Shown in pieces: positions 1 to 11,410 of a stretch of DNA of 64,000 nucleotides. Below the pieces are notes generated by a model. The model did no database searches. It was not told where the DNA came from and saw only the letters and a list, made by a program, of their open reading frames with translations. Origin of the DNA: Acorus gramineus (taxonomy: Eukaryota > Streptophyta > Magnoliopsida > Acorales > Acoraceae); the NCBI GenBank assembly GCA_030737835.1, contig JAUJYN010000020.1:1798001-1862000 (forward strand), written 5' to 3'. Position numbers and translations under genes: made by a program. Positions within the stretch are counted from its first letter, which is position 1. The number at the start of each line of letters is the position of its first letter.

Positions 1-689
1 AAACAAGCGACTAGAATGACACACAGACAACAAGGAGGCTGACATGATATATACACCAAATGCGGAAGCGAAAGACTGAATCTGTAAATAAAACATACTA
101 AAGACTTGATACACAATCATCTGTCCTGTGAGAGCCAATATACACAATACACAACTGAATATATACAAACGTGTGCTCAAGCACGGAAATAAAATACATA
201 CAGCCAAAAAGGGATGCTGATAGCCTCTAACACTCGCGGGACGTAGCGCTGCTCCGCTACTAAAGGAATCCCTCGGAAGGCTCCTCCTGTTGATCCGGCT
301 CAGTGGCAACTGGAGAAAACATATGCGAGGGGTGAGCCACACGCTCAGTGAATAGCACAACCCATGCATCACAGCTATATTAACCACAATTAATTAACAA
401 CCAGCCTCAAATTGGCATAACATCACAAATCCAGTGGTTCGCACATCGCCGAACCACCACACCCTCACCCTCACCCCTCAACAGGTGACGTAGGATATTG
501 GGACATAGTAATCTAATAATCATCCTTAGACCACAATTCCACAACCGGTCGGTCACCCCATTGCTGACCCACCACACCCACACCCTCACCCTTCTATGGG
601 TGACATAGGATGTTGGGACTGACTAGGCTTTTGGTCACCCTTGGTCCACCGATAGTCTCTCCTCCACTCCGTAGGCCGCTTGGCCTTCA

Positions 690-3600
690 CCCACAACTTC
701 AGCACAATCCGTCACAAATATCGGGAGGCGCCTACTGATGGGAGCCCTCGGAAGGGACGGCCTTTCCAACGTTTGGGCAGTCTCTACACGGATCCAACGA
801 AGGGAAACAGAACAGCCTATCCATACGCATATGATCCACTCAGATCCGCCAACCACACATCTCTTCAACTCTAATGCCTTCAATTCTTCAGAATTCCAAC
901 AGGGAGCATAACCAGGATGCGGGGAAACATGCGTTATAATAATAAAGTGGTTGGAATATTAACGGGGAAAGAATCCTTGGGAGGGCAGCGTGAGGCCCCG
1001 ATATAGGACATCCCGACAACCAAACAAGAAACACGGAGTACCCTAGCCCGGGTCTCACCGCTGTCCTCGCGAGGCCCCTCCCCTATAATATTCACTAAGA
1101 CAGGCTAATAATCACATGCTCGCATTTTATTTAAACAAATTAAACTAAATGGGAACATGCATCGGTCGGGGCTTTCCTAGCATGGAAAGATGATAACAGG
1201 GTGCATGGTTCTTATACGGGTCCTAAGGGTATAAGTCCCTAGCATACAAATCTAGGGTGACATGCATACTACAGATTATCATGCTTACATAGTTTTCATA
1301 TTAAACAGGTTAATATTTACTATGGTGCCCCAGGGGAGGACGGTACACGCCCAAGTGCATGTAACGCCTCCCTACTGGGTTGGACCGTCCCACTCACCGG
1401 TAGCCAAGTCGTCGCGCGACCGTCCGTCAAGATCTGCAACACAGGTATTTAATATGGTGAGTAAAATCCACAAATACCTCAAAAAATACACAAAACATTC
1501 TAAAAGTACCCCAACACTCGGGCAAACGTACATACGGCCCGTACGCACGTTAGCCCGAGCACCCCGACTCACTCCCGCACTCCCGGCAACCACCCGCACG
1601 GCCACCCGCCCCCGGATGCACCGCCGCGCCTCACCCCGCGCACCCAGGCGCCCTGCCGAGCCCCTGCCCGCACGCCTGGACACGCCGCCGAGCTCCCCGG
1701 GTGCACCGCGCATCCACTGCGCCCCAGCGCAGCAACCCGCGCGCACACCGCACGCCCCGCGCTGGCCCGCGCGCCCAGCGCCTCACCCGGCGCGCACCAC
1801 CGCTCGCATCACCCACTCGACCAGCAGCTCGCCTAGCCCCGGGAGCACCCGTGCGCACTGCGCCCGGCGCAGTGCCCCGCACGCGCACCCCGCCCGCTCA
1901 CACCCACTGCTCACCTCACCGCGCGCACGCCTGCGCCTCTGCCCAGCGCCCCGCGCGCATGCTCCTGCACCGCGCTCAGCGCCCAGCGCCCCAGCGCCCA
2001 GCGCCCAACACAGCCAGCATGCCCAGCACGCCCAGCATCCGTGACCCAGCGCCCAGCGCCCAGCACCCGGGACCCTCACCCAGCGCCCATGCGCACGCCC
2101 GCGCAACACGCGCCCAGCGCGCCTGGCAGCACGCGCCCAGCGCGCCTGCCAGCCTGCCCACGCTGCTTGCCCGTGCATCGCCGAGTGGCCCGAGCACCGC
2201 TCGCCTGCACGCCCGGGAACTGCCCGCCTGATGCCCGAGCACCTCCTACCCAGCACGCCTCCCACATTCAGCGCAGTCCTTCTACCAAATCAGGAGGCGC
2301 CTACTGATGGGAGCCCCTGCACGGGATGACCTTTCCAACGCCGGGGTAGTCTCTACACGGATCCAATGAAGGGAACAGAACAGCCTATCCATCGCATATG
2401 ATCCACTCGGATCCGCAGACAACACACCCTAACAACTCTAATGTCCTGAATTCCTCAGAATTCCACCAGGGCGCATAACTAAGATGCGGGGAACATGCAT
2501 CATAATAATAAAGTGAATGGAATATTAACGGGGAAAGAATCCTTGGGAGGGCAGCGTGAGGTCCCGATATAGGACATCCCAACAACCAAACAAGGAACAC
2601 GGAGTACCCTAGCCCGGGTCTCACCGCTGTCCTCGCGAGGCCCCTCCCCTATAATATTCACTAAGACAGGCTAATAATCACATGCTCGCATTTTATTTAA
2701 ATAAATTAAACTAAATAGGAACATGCATCGGTCGGGGCTTTCCTAGCATGGAAACATGATAACAAGGTGCATGGTTCTTATACGGGTCCTAAGGGTATAA
2801 GTCCCTAGCATACAAATCTAGGGTGACATGCATACTACAGATTATCATGCTTACATAGTTTTCATATTAAACAGGTTAATATTTACTATGGTGCCCCAGG
2901 GGAGGACGGTACACGCCCAAGTGCATGTAATGCCTCCCTACTGGGTTGGATCGTCCCACTCACCAGTAGCCGGGTCGTCGCGCGACCGTCCGTCAAGATC
3001 TGCAATACAGGTATTTAATATGGTGAGTAAAATACACAAATACCACAAAAAATACACAAAATACACTAAAAATACCCAACACTCGGGCAAACATACATAC
3101 GGCCCGTACGCACGTTAGCCCGAGCATCCCGACTCACTCCGCACTCCCGGCAACCACCCGCACGGCCACCCGCCCCCGGATGCACCCCCGCGCCTCAGCC
3201 CGCACACCCAGGCGCCCTGCCGAGCCCCTGCCCGCATGCCTGGACACGCCGCCGAGCTCCCCGGGTGCAACGCGCGTCCACTGCGCCCCAGCGCAGCAAC
3301 CCGCACGCACACCGCACGCCCAGCGCTGGCCCGTGCGCCCAACGCCTCGCCCCGCGCGCACCACCGCTCGCATCACCCACTCGACCAGCAGCTCGCCTAG
3401 CCCTGGGTGCACCCGTGCGCACTGCACCCCAGCGCAGCGCCCCGCCGCCCGCTCGCACCCACAGCACACCTCACCGCGCGCACGCCTGCACCTCTGCCCA
3501 GCGCCCCGCGCGCATGCTCCTGCACCGTGCTCAGCGCCCAGCGCCCAACACAGCCAGCATGCCCAGTACGCCCAGCATCCGCGACCCAGCGCCCAGCGCC

Positions 3601-3785
3601 CACCGCCCAGCACCCGGTACCCTCACCCAGCGCCCACCCACACGCCCACGCAACACGCGCCCAGCGCGCCTGTCAGCCTGCCCGCGCTGCTGCCCGCGCT
3701 GCTTGCCTGCGCGCATCGCCGAGTGGCCCGAGCACCGCTCGCCTGCCCGCCTGATGCCCGAGCACCTCCTACCCAGCACGCCTCC
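690..3785 (-). repeat. 1.57-kb tandem duplication inside the LTR
   Basis: Two diverged head-to-tail copies, about 690..2264 and 2265..3785, each run from the block with GGCGCCTACTGATGGGAG (offset 1569) through the 130-nt optional module, the 36-nt exon, the palindromic GTACGGGCC segment and most of the GC-rich domain. The junction near 2265 switches from GC-rich sequence ending in GCACGCCTCCC straight back to the CATTCAGCGCAGTCC block. Both copies carry several differences and small indels, so the duplication is not an assembly stutter of identical reads. Confidence 0.8.
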
Positions 3786-4336
3786 CCCTGCACCCCCCGA
3801 GCGCGCGCCCGGCAATCTGGTGCGCCTGCCTGCTCCGCCCGCTGCCAGCCCACCCGGGACAGCCAACCTCCCTGCCCGGGACTGCCTAACACCCTGCCCG
3901 ACCACCCAAACTCCTCTCACCGGCCACCAACGGCCACCCACAGCCGCCGACCACCACCCAACCTCAAATCCACCCTCCTAACAAGCATCCAAGCAAGAAA
4001 GGAAAGGAAAAAGGGCTTACCAAGGGAAAGCAAGGATGCTCGGTAGCTCTTCGCGCACCGAAACCTCTCCCCAAAGGCCTCCAACGCCGGGATCTCCCTT
4101 GGCCCTCGAAATGGCCCAAATCAGGGGAGAAAAGAGGGGGGATGAAGGGGCCAAACTTCTCGGAATTCGAATCCGAGAACACCGGGGCGTAGATCGGGAC
4201 CCGATCTAGCCTTTCTATGATTTAGGTTTTAAGCTTTGAGGACCCTAGGTGGCTCAAAAGCTTGAAAAAGAGAGAGGGGGAGAGAGAAAAAGAGTTGGAG
4301 AAGACAATGAATAGTGAAGAGCACTTTTTTGCTTCC

Positions 4337-4347
4337 ACTTATATAAA
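4337..4347 (-). promoter_or_regulatory. Probable TATA box of type A LTR
   Basis: The minus strand reads TATATAAGTGG here, in the same place relative to the tobacco-rich GTCAA repeats and the downstream leader as the TATATAAGT motifs at 35286..35295, 52489..52500 and 59776..59788. This is the expected U3/R promoter position. Transcription start was not determined. Confidence 0.5.
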
Positions 4348-4775
4348 GTCAAACCTCATTTAGATTAGGCTAAGCTAGGTTAATTAGGGTTTAAGCAAGC
4401 TTAGGGAGGCTTCAGTGTGGTTTGACCCTAGTCAACCCAACCACACAAAAATTCAAAATCATTTGACCAAGTCAAGGGTCCACATTGACCAAGTCAAAGT
4501 CTCCCAATGACTTCTCGCTTGGTCAAAACCCGGATACGCCTCAGAACCGGAAAATTCTGAAACGTTATCGGAATTGGACGAAATTTTTGTGAGCTGCTTG
4601 GAATGGCACCAGGACACATAATATGCAGTTAGATTTTCAATCGGAGCCCTCAATCTCAGGGCGATAGCTAACAGCCCAAAATTTTAGCGGTTCCGATCGA
4701 AAAATGAAAAAAATAAAAAAACTGCCAGAATGTCCCAACGGTTACCAGAAGGTTAAAAGCTACACATATATAACA

Positions 4776-5828
4776 CTTGAATTTGGTCATAGCTTTGCCC
4801 CATTAGCATGGGCTCAAGAACTACACCACGCCCTCTAGTCTTATCGCAAGGGAATATTAGACAGGTGCCCGTTATTAACCAAAACTTAATCATGCTGGAT
4901 ATTCCAATTAATATGGTGGGAGTAGTATTACAATACTACCTAAAGCATGCCCTATTTTATACATCCATACACATTACAGAAATACATGCCCATACTAGAG
5001 GGGCGCATGCGATACAGTCATTCACACATGGATACAATACATGCAATATAAGCCTAGCATGCAAGATATCTAACATATTACAGTTTAAGCATGACCATAC
5101 TACTTATCTACACAAGTAGTATAGCTAGGGTGCCCCATCGATGCACGATGCATGACTACACGCATCGAGCGCATCTCGAGGGGTTGGATCAAATGACTCA
5201 CCGCAACCCGGGACCTCGCGCATCCCATCCAACAAAATCTGCAAGGTAAGGGCATCAAATTTGGTGAGTAACATCACATTATAACACTTAGAAATTACTA
5301 GAAATGCCAAAGACTTAGACATGCACGCATACGGGCTCGCACGCAGATGTGACCAAGACTTGAGAGAGTTCCATGAATTGGAAGAGAGGGGGGGAGAGAG
5401 AGAGAGAGGGCAAAAATGTCATTTTCATGCCCAAATAGTGTTTAGGGGTGACCCTAAGGGGGTGGTGAGGTTAGGCTTAGGCTCACCCTCACTCAACCAC
5501 TCATTTTTGCTTTATTGGGAAGTGTTCGGAGAAGCACCACACACTCGAAAATATCTCACCCACCGAAACCTAGTAACGGCCAAACCCGGATGCGATTCAG
5601 AACTGCATATTTTTCAAAACGTTACCGGAATTCAATGAAATTTTTATGGGTAGTACAAAACGGTACCAGGACCCATAATATGCAGTTAGATTTTCAGTCA
5701 GAATACTCAAACTCCCGCAGGTGCTTTAAAGATAAAATTTTAGCGACTCCGATTGAAAAAGAAAAAGGCTCTGAATGACTTAGATGTGACCAAGGCTGAA
5801 CCGAAATGGCTCCAAATGACACAGGCGT
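4776..5828 (-). mobile_element. Type B Gypsy LTR fragment, minus strand
   Basis: From 4776 the sequence matches the type B LTRs at 16970..17520 and 44640..44800 (GGTCATAGCTTTGCCCCATTAGC and onward), then the exon block near 5150..5230, and finally the LTR start block (GGCTCCAAATGACACAGGC) ending at 5828. The GC-rich domain and leader are missing: after 5345 it jumps to a GA-rich tract and the U3 block. The terminal ATAACA is lost where the next plus-strand LTR begins. It is the host into which the LTR ending at 4775 inserted. Confidence 0.8.
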
Positions 5829-6222
5829 TGTTATATATGTGTCACTTTTTTCCTTCTGGTCACCATTGGAGCATTCTGGCAGTTTTTCAACTTTTTCTTT
5901 TTTCGATCGGAACCGCTAAAATTTTGGACTTTTGGCTATCATCATGAGCTTGAGAACTCCGATTGAAAATCTAACTGTACATTATGTGTCCTGGTGCCAT
6001 TTCAAGACACTCACAAAAATTTCATCGAATTCTGGTAACGTTCAGAATTTTGCAGTTCCGAATCATATCCAGGTTTTGACCAAGCAAAAAGTCATTGGGA
6101 GACTTGACCAAGTCAAGTTTGACCTTTGACTTGGTCAAACCCTTTTGTTTTCTTATGTGGATAGGTTGACCCAAGTTAAAGTTCACCTAAACCTAACTTA
6201 ACCTAATCTTTTTTTTTTCTAA

Positions 6223-6258
6223 GTGTGAGTGTGTGAGTGTGTGTGTGTGTGTGTGTGG
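6223..6258 (+). repeat. (GT)n microsatellite in LTR
   Basis: This is an uninterrupted or near-uninterrupted GT run in the U3/R part of the type A LTR. A similar tract occurs at about 8873..8911 in the neighbouring type C LTR at the corresponding place. Confidence 0.8.
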
Positions 6259-7170
6259 GTGACTTAAAGTCCACGCCCACAAATAGTTGCTCCTATTCAT
6301 CTTCTTCTCTCTCTCAAGCTCTCACAAATCTCTCTCCCTTCTCTTTAAATCCATCATTTGACCCAGTAGAAGGTGTAGGATAGGAAAACCCTAGAAGGAG
6401 AAAAGGAAAGTGAGGACCCGATCTATCTTCCTATGGTCTCGGTTTTGATTTTCCCATTGTTGACCTCCTCTCTTAGCTCCCTTTTCTCCTCTGTTTTTCA
6501 GCCTTCCTAGGGCTGAGGGAGGTCTTGGTAGTGGTGGCTTTGGTGGTGGCGTTTCGGTGCGCGAAGAGCACCCGAAGTTCCCTCCTTTCCTTTCCTCCCT
6601 TGGGTAAGCTTTCCTCCCCCTATTTCTTGTTTAGATGGTTGTTTAGGAGGTGAAATGGGGTATGCAAGGTGTGCATGAGTGTTTGGGGTGTGGGAGGGCT
6701 GAGGGAGGTGGTGGTGTTGGCTCAGGCGCGAGTGCGGGGTCATCCGCGCGCGTGCGCGCCAGTCTGCGCGCGTAGGCAGAGCAGGAGCGAGCAGTCGGGC
6801 GCGCTAGGGGCGTGCGCGCGTACGCGCTGACGCGCGGGCTTGTGTACGGGCGTGCGCGCGGAGTGCTGCGCGGGGGCGCAGTGTGCGGGGTGCGCGCTGG
6901 GTGCTGCGCAGGGGCGCAGTACGCGCGGGTAGGCGCAGGGTTGGACACGCGGTGCGCGCGGGCGCCCGCGCTAGCGTGCGCACGAGCGTGCGGCGTGTCT
7001 GGGCGAGCGGGCAGGGGCGCGGCAGCGTGCCTGGGCGCGCGGGCTGGGGCGCGGCAGTGCGCCCGGGGCGCAGGGGTGCGTGCGTGCGCACCTGTGCGTG
7101 TGCGTACGGGTGGCCGTACGCATGGCTGCCCGGGGGTGCGGGAGTGTGTCGGGGCACTCGGACTCGCGTT

Positions 7171-7186
7171 CATACGGGCCCGTATG
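7171..7186. repeat. Perfect 16-bp palindrome in LTR
   Basis: CATACGGGCCCGTATG reads identically on both strands. Variants built on GTACGGGCC or CGTACGGGCCCGTATG recur at the corresponding place in most LTR copies (for example near 1530, 3095, 21683, 34205, 53555, 58815), between the GC-rich domain and the TTGCAG acceptor. The function is unknown. Confidence 0.75.
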
Positions 7187-7977
7187 CATGCTTGCCCGAG
7201 TGTTGGGTATTTCTAGTGTATTTCTTGTGTATTTGTGTATTTTACTCACCATTTTGGTTTCCCATGTCTTGCAGATCTTGACAGGCGGTCACGCGACGAC
7301 CTGGGTATTGGTGAGTGGGACAATCCAACCCAGCAGGGAGGTGTTCGATGCATGTAGGCGTGCATTGCCCTCCCCTGGGGCACCATAATTGCGTATTAAT
7401 TTGTACTAAGTGTAATCTATGCTATGCATGATCATTATATTGTATCCATGCCACCTTAGGCTTGTATGCTAGGAATATGCACCCTTATATTATGGATAGA
7501 CACCTACGCATCCTGATACCATGTTTTCATGCTAGGAAAGCCTCGACCTACGCATGTATCCCATTTAGTTTAATTTATTTAAATCAAATGCGAGTTTATG
7601 GTAATTAGCATGCTTAGTGAATATTATAACCTCGAGGTTATAATATATGCTTCCCCGCATCTTAGCTATGCGCCCTGGAGGAATTCACAAGAATTCATGA
7701 CACTAGTAGAGCTGCAAATCGGTGTCGGTAGATCCAAGAAGATCGTATCCGTGTGGGTAGGCTGTTTCTCTTCCCTTCATTGGATCCGTGTAGGGACTCC
7801 TCAGCGTTAGACAGGCTGTCCTGACAGAGGGCTCCCATCTGTAGGTACCTCCGATGCGTTGGACTGTGCTGATCGTGGGAGTAGACCAGGCGAGCTACGG
7901 AGTGGAGGAGAGGCTATCGGTGGACCAAGGGTGATTAACAGCCTAGTCAGTCCCAAAAGACCATGTCACCAGTTTGA

Positions 7978-8001
7978 GGGTGAGGGTGAGGGTGGGGTGG
8001 G
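7978..8001 (+). other. G-quadruplex-type G tract
   Basis: Five G-runs of three or more are separated by TGA or single T spacers (GGGTGAGGGTGAGGG followed by TGGGGTGGG). The tract recurs in almost every LTR copy, on the same strand relative to the LTR, between the middle and last leader exons. Confidence 0.7.
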
Positions 8002-8552
8002 TCGGCGATGTAGCGACCCACTGGATTGTGTAGTTACTGCCACTTAGAGGCTATAAATAATTTGAGGTTAATATGAATTGTGATGCATGGGTTGTGCTAT
8101 TCACTGAGCGTGTGGCTCACCCCTCGCATATATTTTTTCTCCAGTTATATCTGAGTCGGATCTGAAGGAGGAGCTCCCCGAGGCACATCAGCAGTAGCGG
8201 AGCAGCGTCACGTTCTGCGTGTGAGAGGCCATCAGCATCCCCCCCCCTTTTGATTGTATGTATTGTATTCTGTGCTTGGGCACACATTTGTATTACATTT
8301 GGATGTTGTTGTATATATATTGGCTCTCACAGGACAGTTGATTATGTATCGGGTCTGTAATATGTCTTTTGAATTACAAACTCAGTCTTTTAGCTTCCGC
8401 TATTTGTGTATATATTATGTCAGCCTCTTTGTTGTCTGTGTTGTCATTGTTGATATTGTTAGAGTATATTATTGACCTCCTGTATAGACTGCTGATATCA
8501 TATATACCATTGCTGCGCCTTGGGGACGGCCGCCCTCGGGGGTGACAAAAGT

Positions 8553-8564
8553 TGGTATCAGAGC
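8553..8564 (+). other. Primer binding site for initiator tRNA-Met
   Basis: TGGTATCAGAGC starts 5 nt after the LTR end at 8547. It is complementary to the 3' end of plant initiator tRNA-Met, the usual primer of Ty3/Gypsy and many Copia elements. This fixes the orientation and the LTR boundary. Confidence 0.92.
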
Positions 8565-8665
8565 CTAGTCCTGTCAGAGCCAATTGTTTTCTTTTCGTAG
8601 AGATGAGTCCTAGGATTTCTATATGAGTATTCTGACCCTAGTGTCTGTTTTCTTAGGTTGCTGAT

Positions 8666-8726
8666 ATGCCTCCTCGCAGAGGAATGCGTGGACGTGGTCC
8701 CTCTCGGCCTTTGGAGGTTCCCGGAC
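8666..8726 (+). pseudogene. Start of Gypsy gag, truncated
   Basis: ATG at 8666 opens a frame beginning MPPRRGMRGRG, the basic, Arg-rich start seen in Gypsy gag of this kind. It is preceded by a pyrimidine-rich stretch ending TTTTCTTAG, which resembles a splice acceptor. After about 20 codons the sequence breaks abruptly at about 8727 into the middle of another LTR, so gag is a remnant only. A related start codon context is seen at 42526 and, on the minus strand, at 11295. Confidence 0.7.
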
Positions 8727-11017
8727 CTATCCGGGTTTTGATCAATTTTGGAATGTCAAAAGGGGACTTGACCAAGTCAAATTTGACCATTGACTTGGTC
8801 AAACCTTTTTGTTTTTTTGTGTGGTTGGGTTGACTCAAAGTCAAGCCTCACCAACCATTTTTTTTCTCATTAATGTGTGTGTGTGTGTGTGAGTGTGTGT
8901 GTGTGTGTGTGGTCCTATTAGTGGGCGTCCCCCTTCATTTCCCATCTCCCTCTCCCTCTCACTCACTCCTTCACTTCCTCTTCCTTCCTTATTGTCCCAA
9001 ATAGAGGTAGTAAAAGAAGAAGGAGAAGAAAGACCTAGAGAGGAGAAGTGAAGGTATGTGTGTGTGCAATCTTTGTGTGGTGTTTGTTTTTGTTTCCCTT
9101 CTCTCTATCTCCCTCTCATGCCTTCCCCCACCCCTGTTTTCAGCCATTTTAGGGCTTGAAGAGTGGCTGAGAAGGTGGTGGTGTTGGTGGTGGCGGTTGT
9201 GGTGGTTTGGTGCGCAAAGGGCACCCGAGTTTCCCCCTTTTCCTTCCCCTCCTTTTTGGTAAGTTCTCCTCCTCCCTTAGCTTTGTTTAGATGATTGTTA
9301 GGGTTTTTAAGTGGTCAAGCATGCCTTGCATGGGTGGTGGGGGAGAGTGGGAGGGCTGAGGAGGGGGTGGGAGGGGTTCGGGTGTGCGCGCGGGGCCATC
9401 CGCGTGCGTGCGCGCTCGTCTACGAGCGCAGAGGGGCACTGGCGCTCGCAGACGGGCGCGCTGGCGTGCGCGCGGGGTTCTACACGGGCGCTCAGTGCGC
9501 GCGCGCGCGGCAGTGCGCCAAGGGTGCAGGGGCGCTTGCGTGCGTGCGTGCGCGTGCGGGGGGCCATGCGTGTGGCTACCCGAGAGTTCGGGTGGGTGTC
9601 GGGGCACTCAGACTCGCGTGCGTACGTGCGTGCTCGCATGCGTGCGAGTCCGTATGCATGCTTGTCCGAGTATTTGGTATTTCTAATAAATTTCATGTAT
9701 ATTGTGTAGTTTACTCACCATATTGAATGCCCATGTCTTGCAGATCTTGGCGAACGGTCACGCAACGACCCGGGTTTCGGTGAGTGGGTCAATCCAACCC
9801 AGTAGGGAGGCGTTCGATGCACGTAGGCGTGCATTGCCCTCCCCTGGGGCACCATAATTGCATATTAACTTGTGTCAATGAAAAACTATGTTAATGCATG
9901 TTTTACTATGATGTAACCATGCCATATTAGACATTGTATGCTAGGGATATACATCCATGTATCATGTATAGAGGCCCATACATGCCTAGACACCATGTCC
10001 CATGCTTGAAAAGCCTCGATCTACGCATGTTTCCCATTTAGTTTAATTTATTTAAATCAAATGAGATTATATTGGTATAAGCATGCCTTAGAGAATATTA
10101 TAACCTTGTTGTTATAATATATGTTTCCCCGCATCTTAGTTATGCGCCCTGGAGGAATTCTTGAGAATTCATGACATTAGTAGTGTTAGAAATCGTTGTC
10201 GACTGATCCAAGAGGATCGTATCCGTGTGAGTAGGCTGTTTTCTCCCCTTCGTTGGAGCCGAGTAGGGACTCCCCGGCGTTGGGAAAGCTGTCCTGACAG
10301 AGGGCTCCCATCTGTAGGTACCACCGATGCGTCGGAGGGTACTGATCGTGGGAGTATACCAGGTAGAGGCTACGCGAGGGAGAGGCTACTGGTGGACAAG
10401 GGTGGAGAGCAGTCTAGTCTGTCCCAAAAGGCCCATGTCACCCCTAAAGGGTGAGGGTGAGGGTGGGGTGGGTCGGCGATGTTACGACCCACTAGCTTGT
10501 GCAGTTACTCCCGTTTAGGGACTTTAACTATTATAAGGTTAATATGAGTTGTGTTGCATAGATTGTGCCATTCACTGAGCGTGTGGCTCACCCCTCGCAT
10601 ATTCTTTTCCTCCAGTTGTTACTGAGTCGGATCTGAAGGAGGAGCTCCCCGAGGCATCACAGCAGTAGCGGAGCAGCGTTCACGTTTTGGGTTCTGCGAG
10701 TGAGAGGCCATCAGCATCCCCTTCTTTGCTTGTATGTATTGTTATCCGTGCTTGGGCACAACACTTGTATATGGATGTCTTTGTTTATATTGGCTCTCAC
10801 AGGACAGTTGATTATGTATTCTGGTCTGTAATATGTCTTTGAATTACAGACTCAGTCGTTTAAGCTTCCTCTATATGTATATATATTATGTCAGCTACAT
10901 TATTGATTGTGTTGTCATTTTCGATGTTGTTTAGAGTATTTTATTGATCTCTTGTATAGACTGCTGATATTATATATATTTGCCACGTATCGGGGACGGC
11001 CGCCCTGGGGCGTGACA
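8727..11017 (+). mobile_element. Type C Gypsy LTR, 5' truncated
   Basis: The copy begins inside the U3 block (TATCCGGGTTTTGA) and runs to CGTGACA at 11017. It has the leader acceptor TTTTCAG near 9142, donor at 9259, a short GC-rich domain (about 9380..9600), acceptor ending 9743, the 36-nt exon 9744..9779, donor at 9780, acceptor ending 10615 and an acidic-tail exon with TAG at 10666..10668. The 130-nt optional module is absent. What follows 11017 is not a PBS but a minus-strand leader fragment, so this LTR is inserted into, or recombined with, an element of opposite orientation. Confidence 0.82.
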
Positions 11018-11410
11018 ATGCCACATCCTCAAAACATAAAACTGGCGCTGCACGTGAACTCCATGGTTACCAGCAATACCTGCACGGGAAAGAAGCTCCA
11101 TTATCGAGACGCAATCCATACCATAGAAATCGCAACAAATTCATCACTATCATACTACTAGGCTAGAATCTCCTACCCAAGCCTTAATCCCAAAACAAGG
11201 GATCCAACAACTGACCCTATTTAGTCAACCCAGTCGACAACTTAAGGGTGGGTCCAGGGGTAGTCACGTCCACGTCCACGGGTGCAAGGAGGCATGTCAA
11301 CAACCTAAGATAAACTTCTAAAACAAGAGTACTCGGATGACAATCCTACGACTCATCTTCTATACGACTAGACTTAGGCTCTGACATGACCAAGCTCTGA
11401 TACCAACTTT
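11018..11410 (-). mobile_element. Gypsy 5' leader and gag start, minus strand remnant
   Basis: Read on the minus strand this is the region just after a 5' LTR: the primer binding site (11394..11405), a leader, then an ATG at 11295 opening MPPCTRGRGRD and closing at a TAA after 17 residues. It closely matches the leaders at 42415..42757 (+) and 60607..61019 (-). Only about 390 bp of internal sequence survive before the type C LTR at 11017. Confidence 0.75.
11394..11405 (-). other. Primer binding site for initiator tRNA-Met, minus strand
   Basis: GCTCTGATACCA on the plus strand is the reverse complement of TGGTATCAGAGC. It lies 5 nt from the LTR end at 11411 and shows that the LTR 11411..18420 was the 5' LTR of a minus-strand element. 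Confidence 0.9.

Larger units (their letters stand above)
1..4775 (-). mobile_element. Type A Gypsy LTR, minus strand, cut by the left window edge
   Basis: The LTR 5' end lies at 4775, where the minus strand reads TGTTATATATGTG. Moving left come the block with the CGATCGGAACC motif, repeated TTGACCAAGTCAA-like motifs, a TATA box, a leader with splice-like borders, a very GC-rich segment, the 36-nt conserved exon (on + 1398..1433, and again near 2960..2995) and the acidic-tail exon (stop codons at 257..262). Roughly 80-100 bases of the 3' end seem to lie outside the window, judging from the copy at 46595. It is longer than its relatives because of an internal tandem duplication. It sits inside a type B LTR that resumes at 4776, so it is the younger of the two. 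Confidence 0.85.
6604..8197 (+). other. Splice-like leader exons inside type A LTR
   Basis: A donor GGTAAGC (GT at 6604), an acceptor CTTGCAG (ending 7274), a 36-nt exon, a donor GTGAGT (7311) and an acceptor CTCCAG (ending 8144) bracket two intron-like segments of 671 and 834 nt. Joined at these borders, the reading frame containing the LDxRSRDD motif of the middle exon continues into VISESDLKEELPEAHQQ and then TAG at 8195. The same phase is kept in other copies. The borders are seen in the sequence; splicing itself is inferred and needs RNA evidence. It could be a non-coding leader. Confidence 0.45.
5829..8547 (+). mobile_element. Type A Gypsy LTR (5' LTR, followed by PBS)
   Basis: The LTR runs from TGTTATATATGTGTCAC to GGTGACA (2719 bp) and is followed after 5 nt by the tRNA-Met primer binding site, so it was the 5' LTR of an element rather than a solo LTR. 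Inside are the CGATCGGAACC block, GTCAA repeats, a (GT)n tract, a leader donor at 6604, a GC-rich stretch at about 6720..7160, acceptor AG at 7273..7274, the 36-nt exon 7275..7310, donor at 7311, a G-tract at 7978, acceptor ending at 8144 and an acidic-tail exon with TAG at 8195..8197. No obvious TATA box is seen in this copy. The internal region downstream is truncated after about 180 bp. Confidence 0.88.

Noticed and set aside
458-480. CCCTCACCCTCACCC tracts as possible interstitial telomere repeats
   Set aside because: The plant telomere unit is CCCTAAA. These tracts have the unit CCCTCA, occur once per LTR at a fixed place, and belong to the LTR.
1262-2307. Long overlapping open frames with Ala/Pro/Arg-rich products on both strands (also 3180..4046, 48207..49074, 52694..53599, 56648..57334)
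   Set aside because: They lie in the GC-rich LTR domain, where stop codons are rare by composition. They are open on several frames at once, have no domain, and differ in length from copy to copy.
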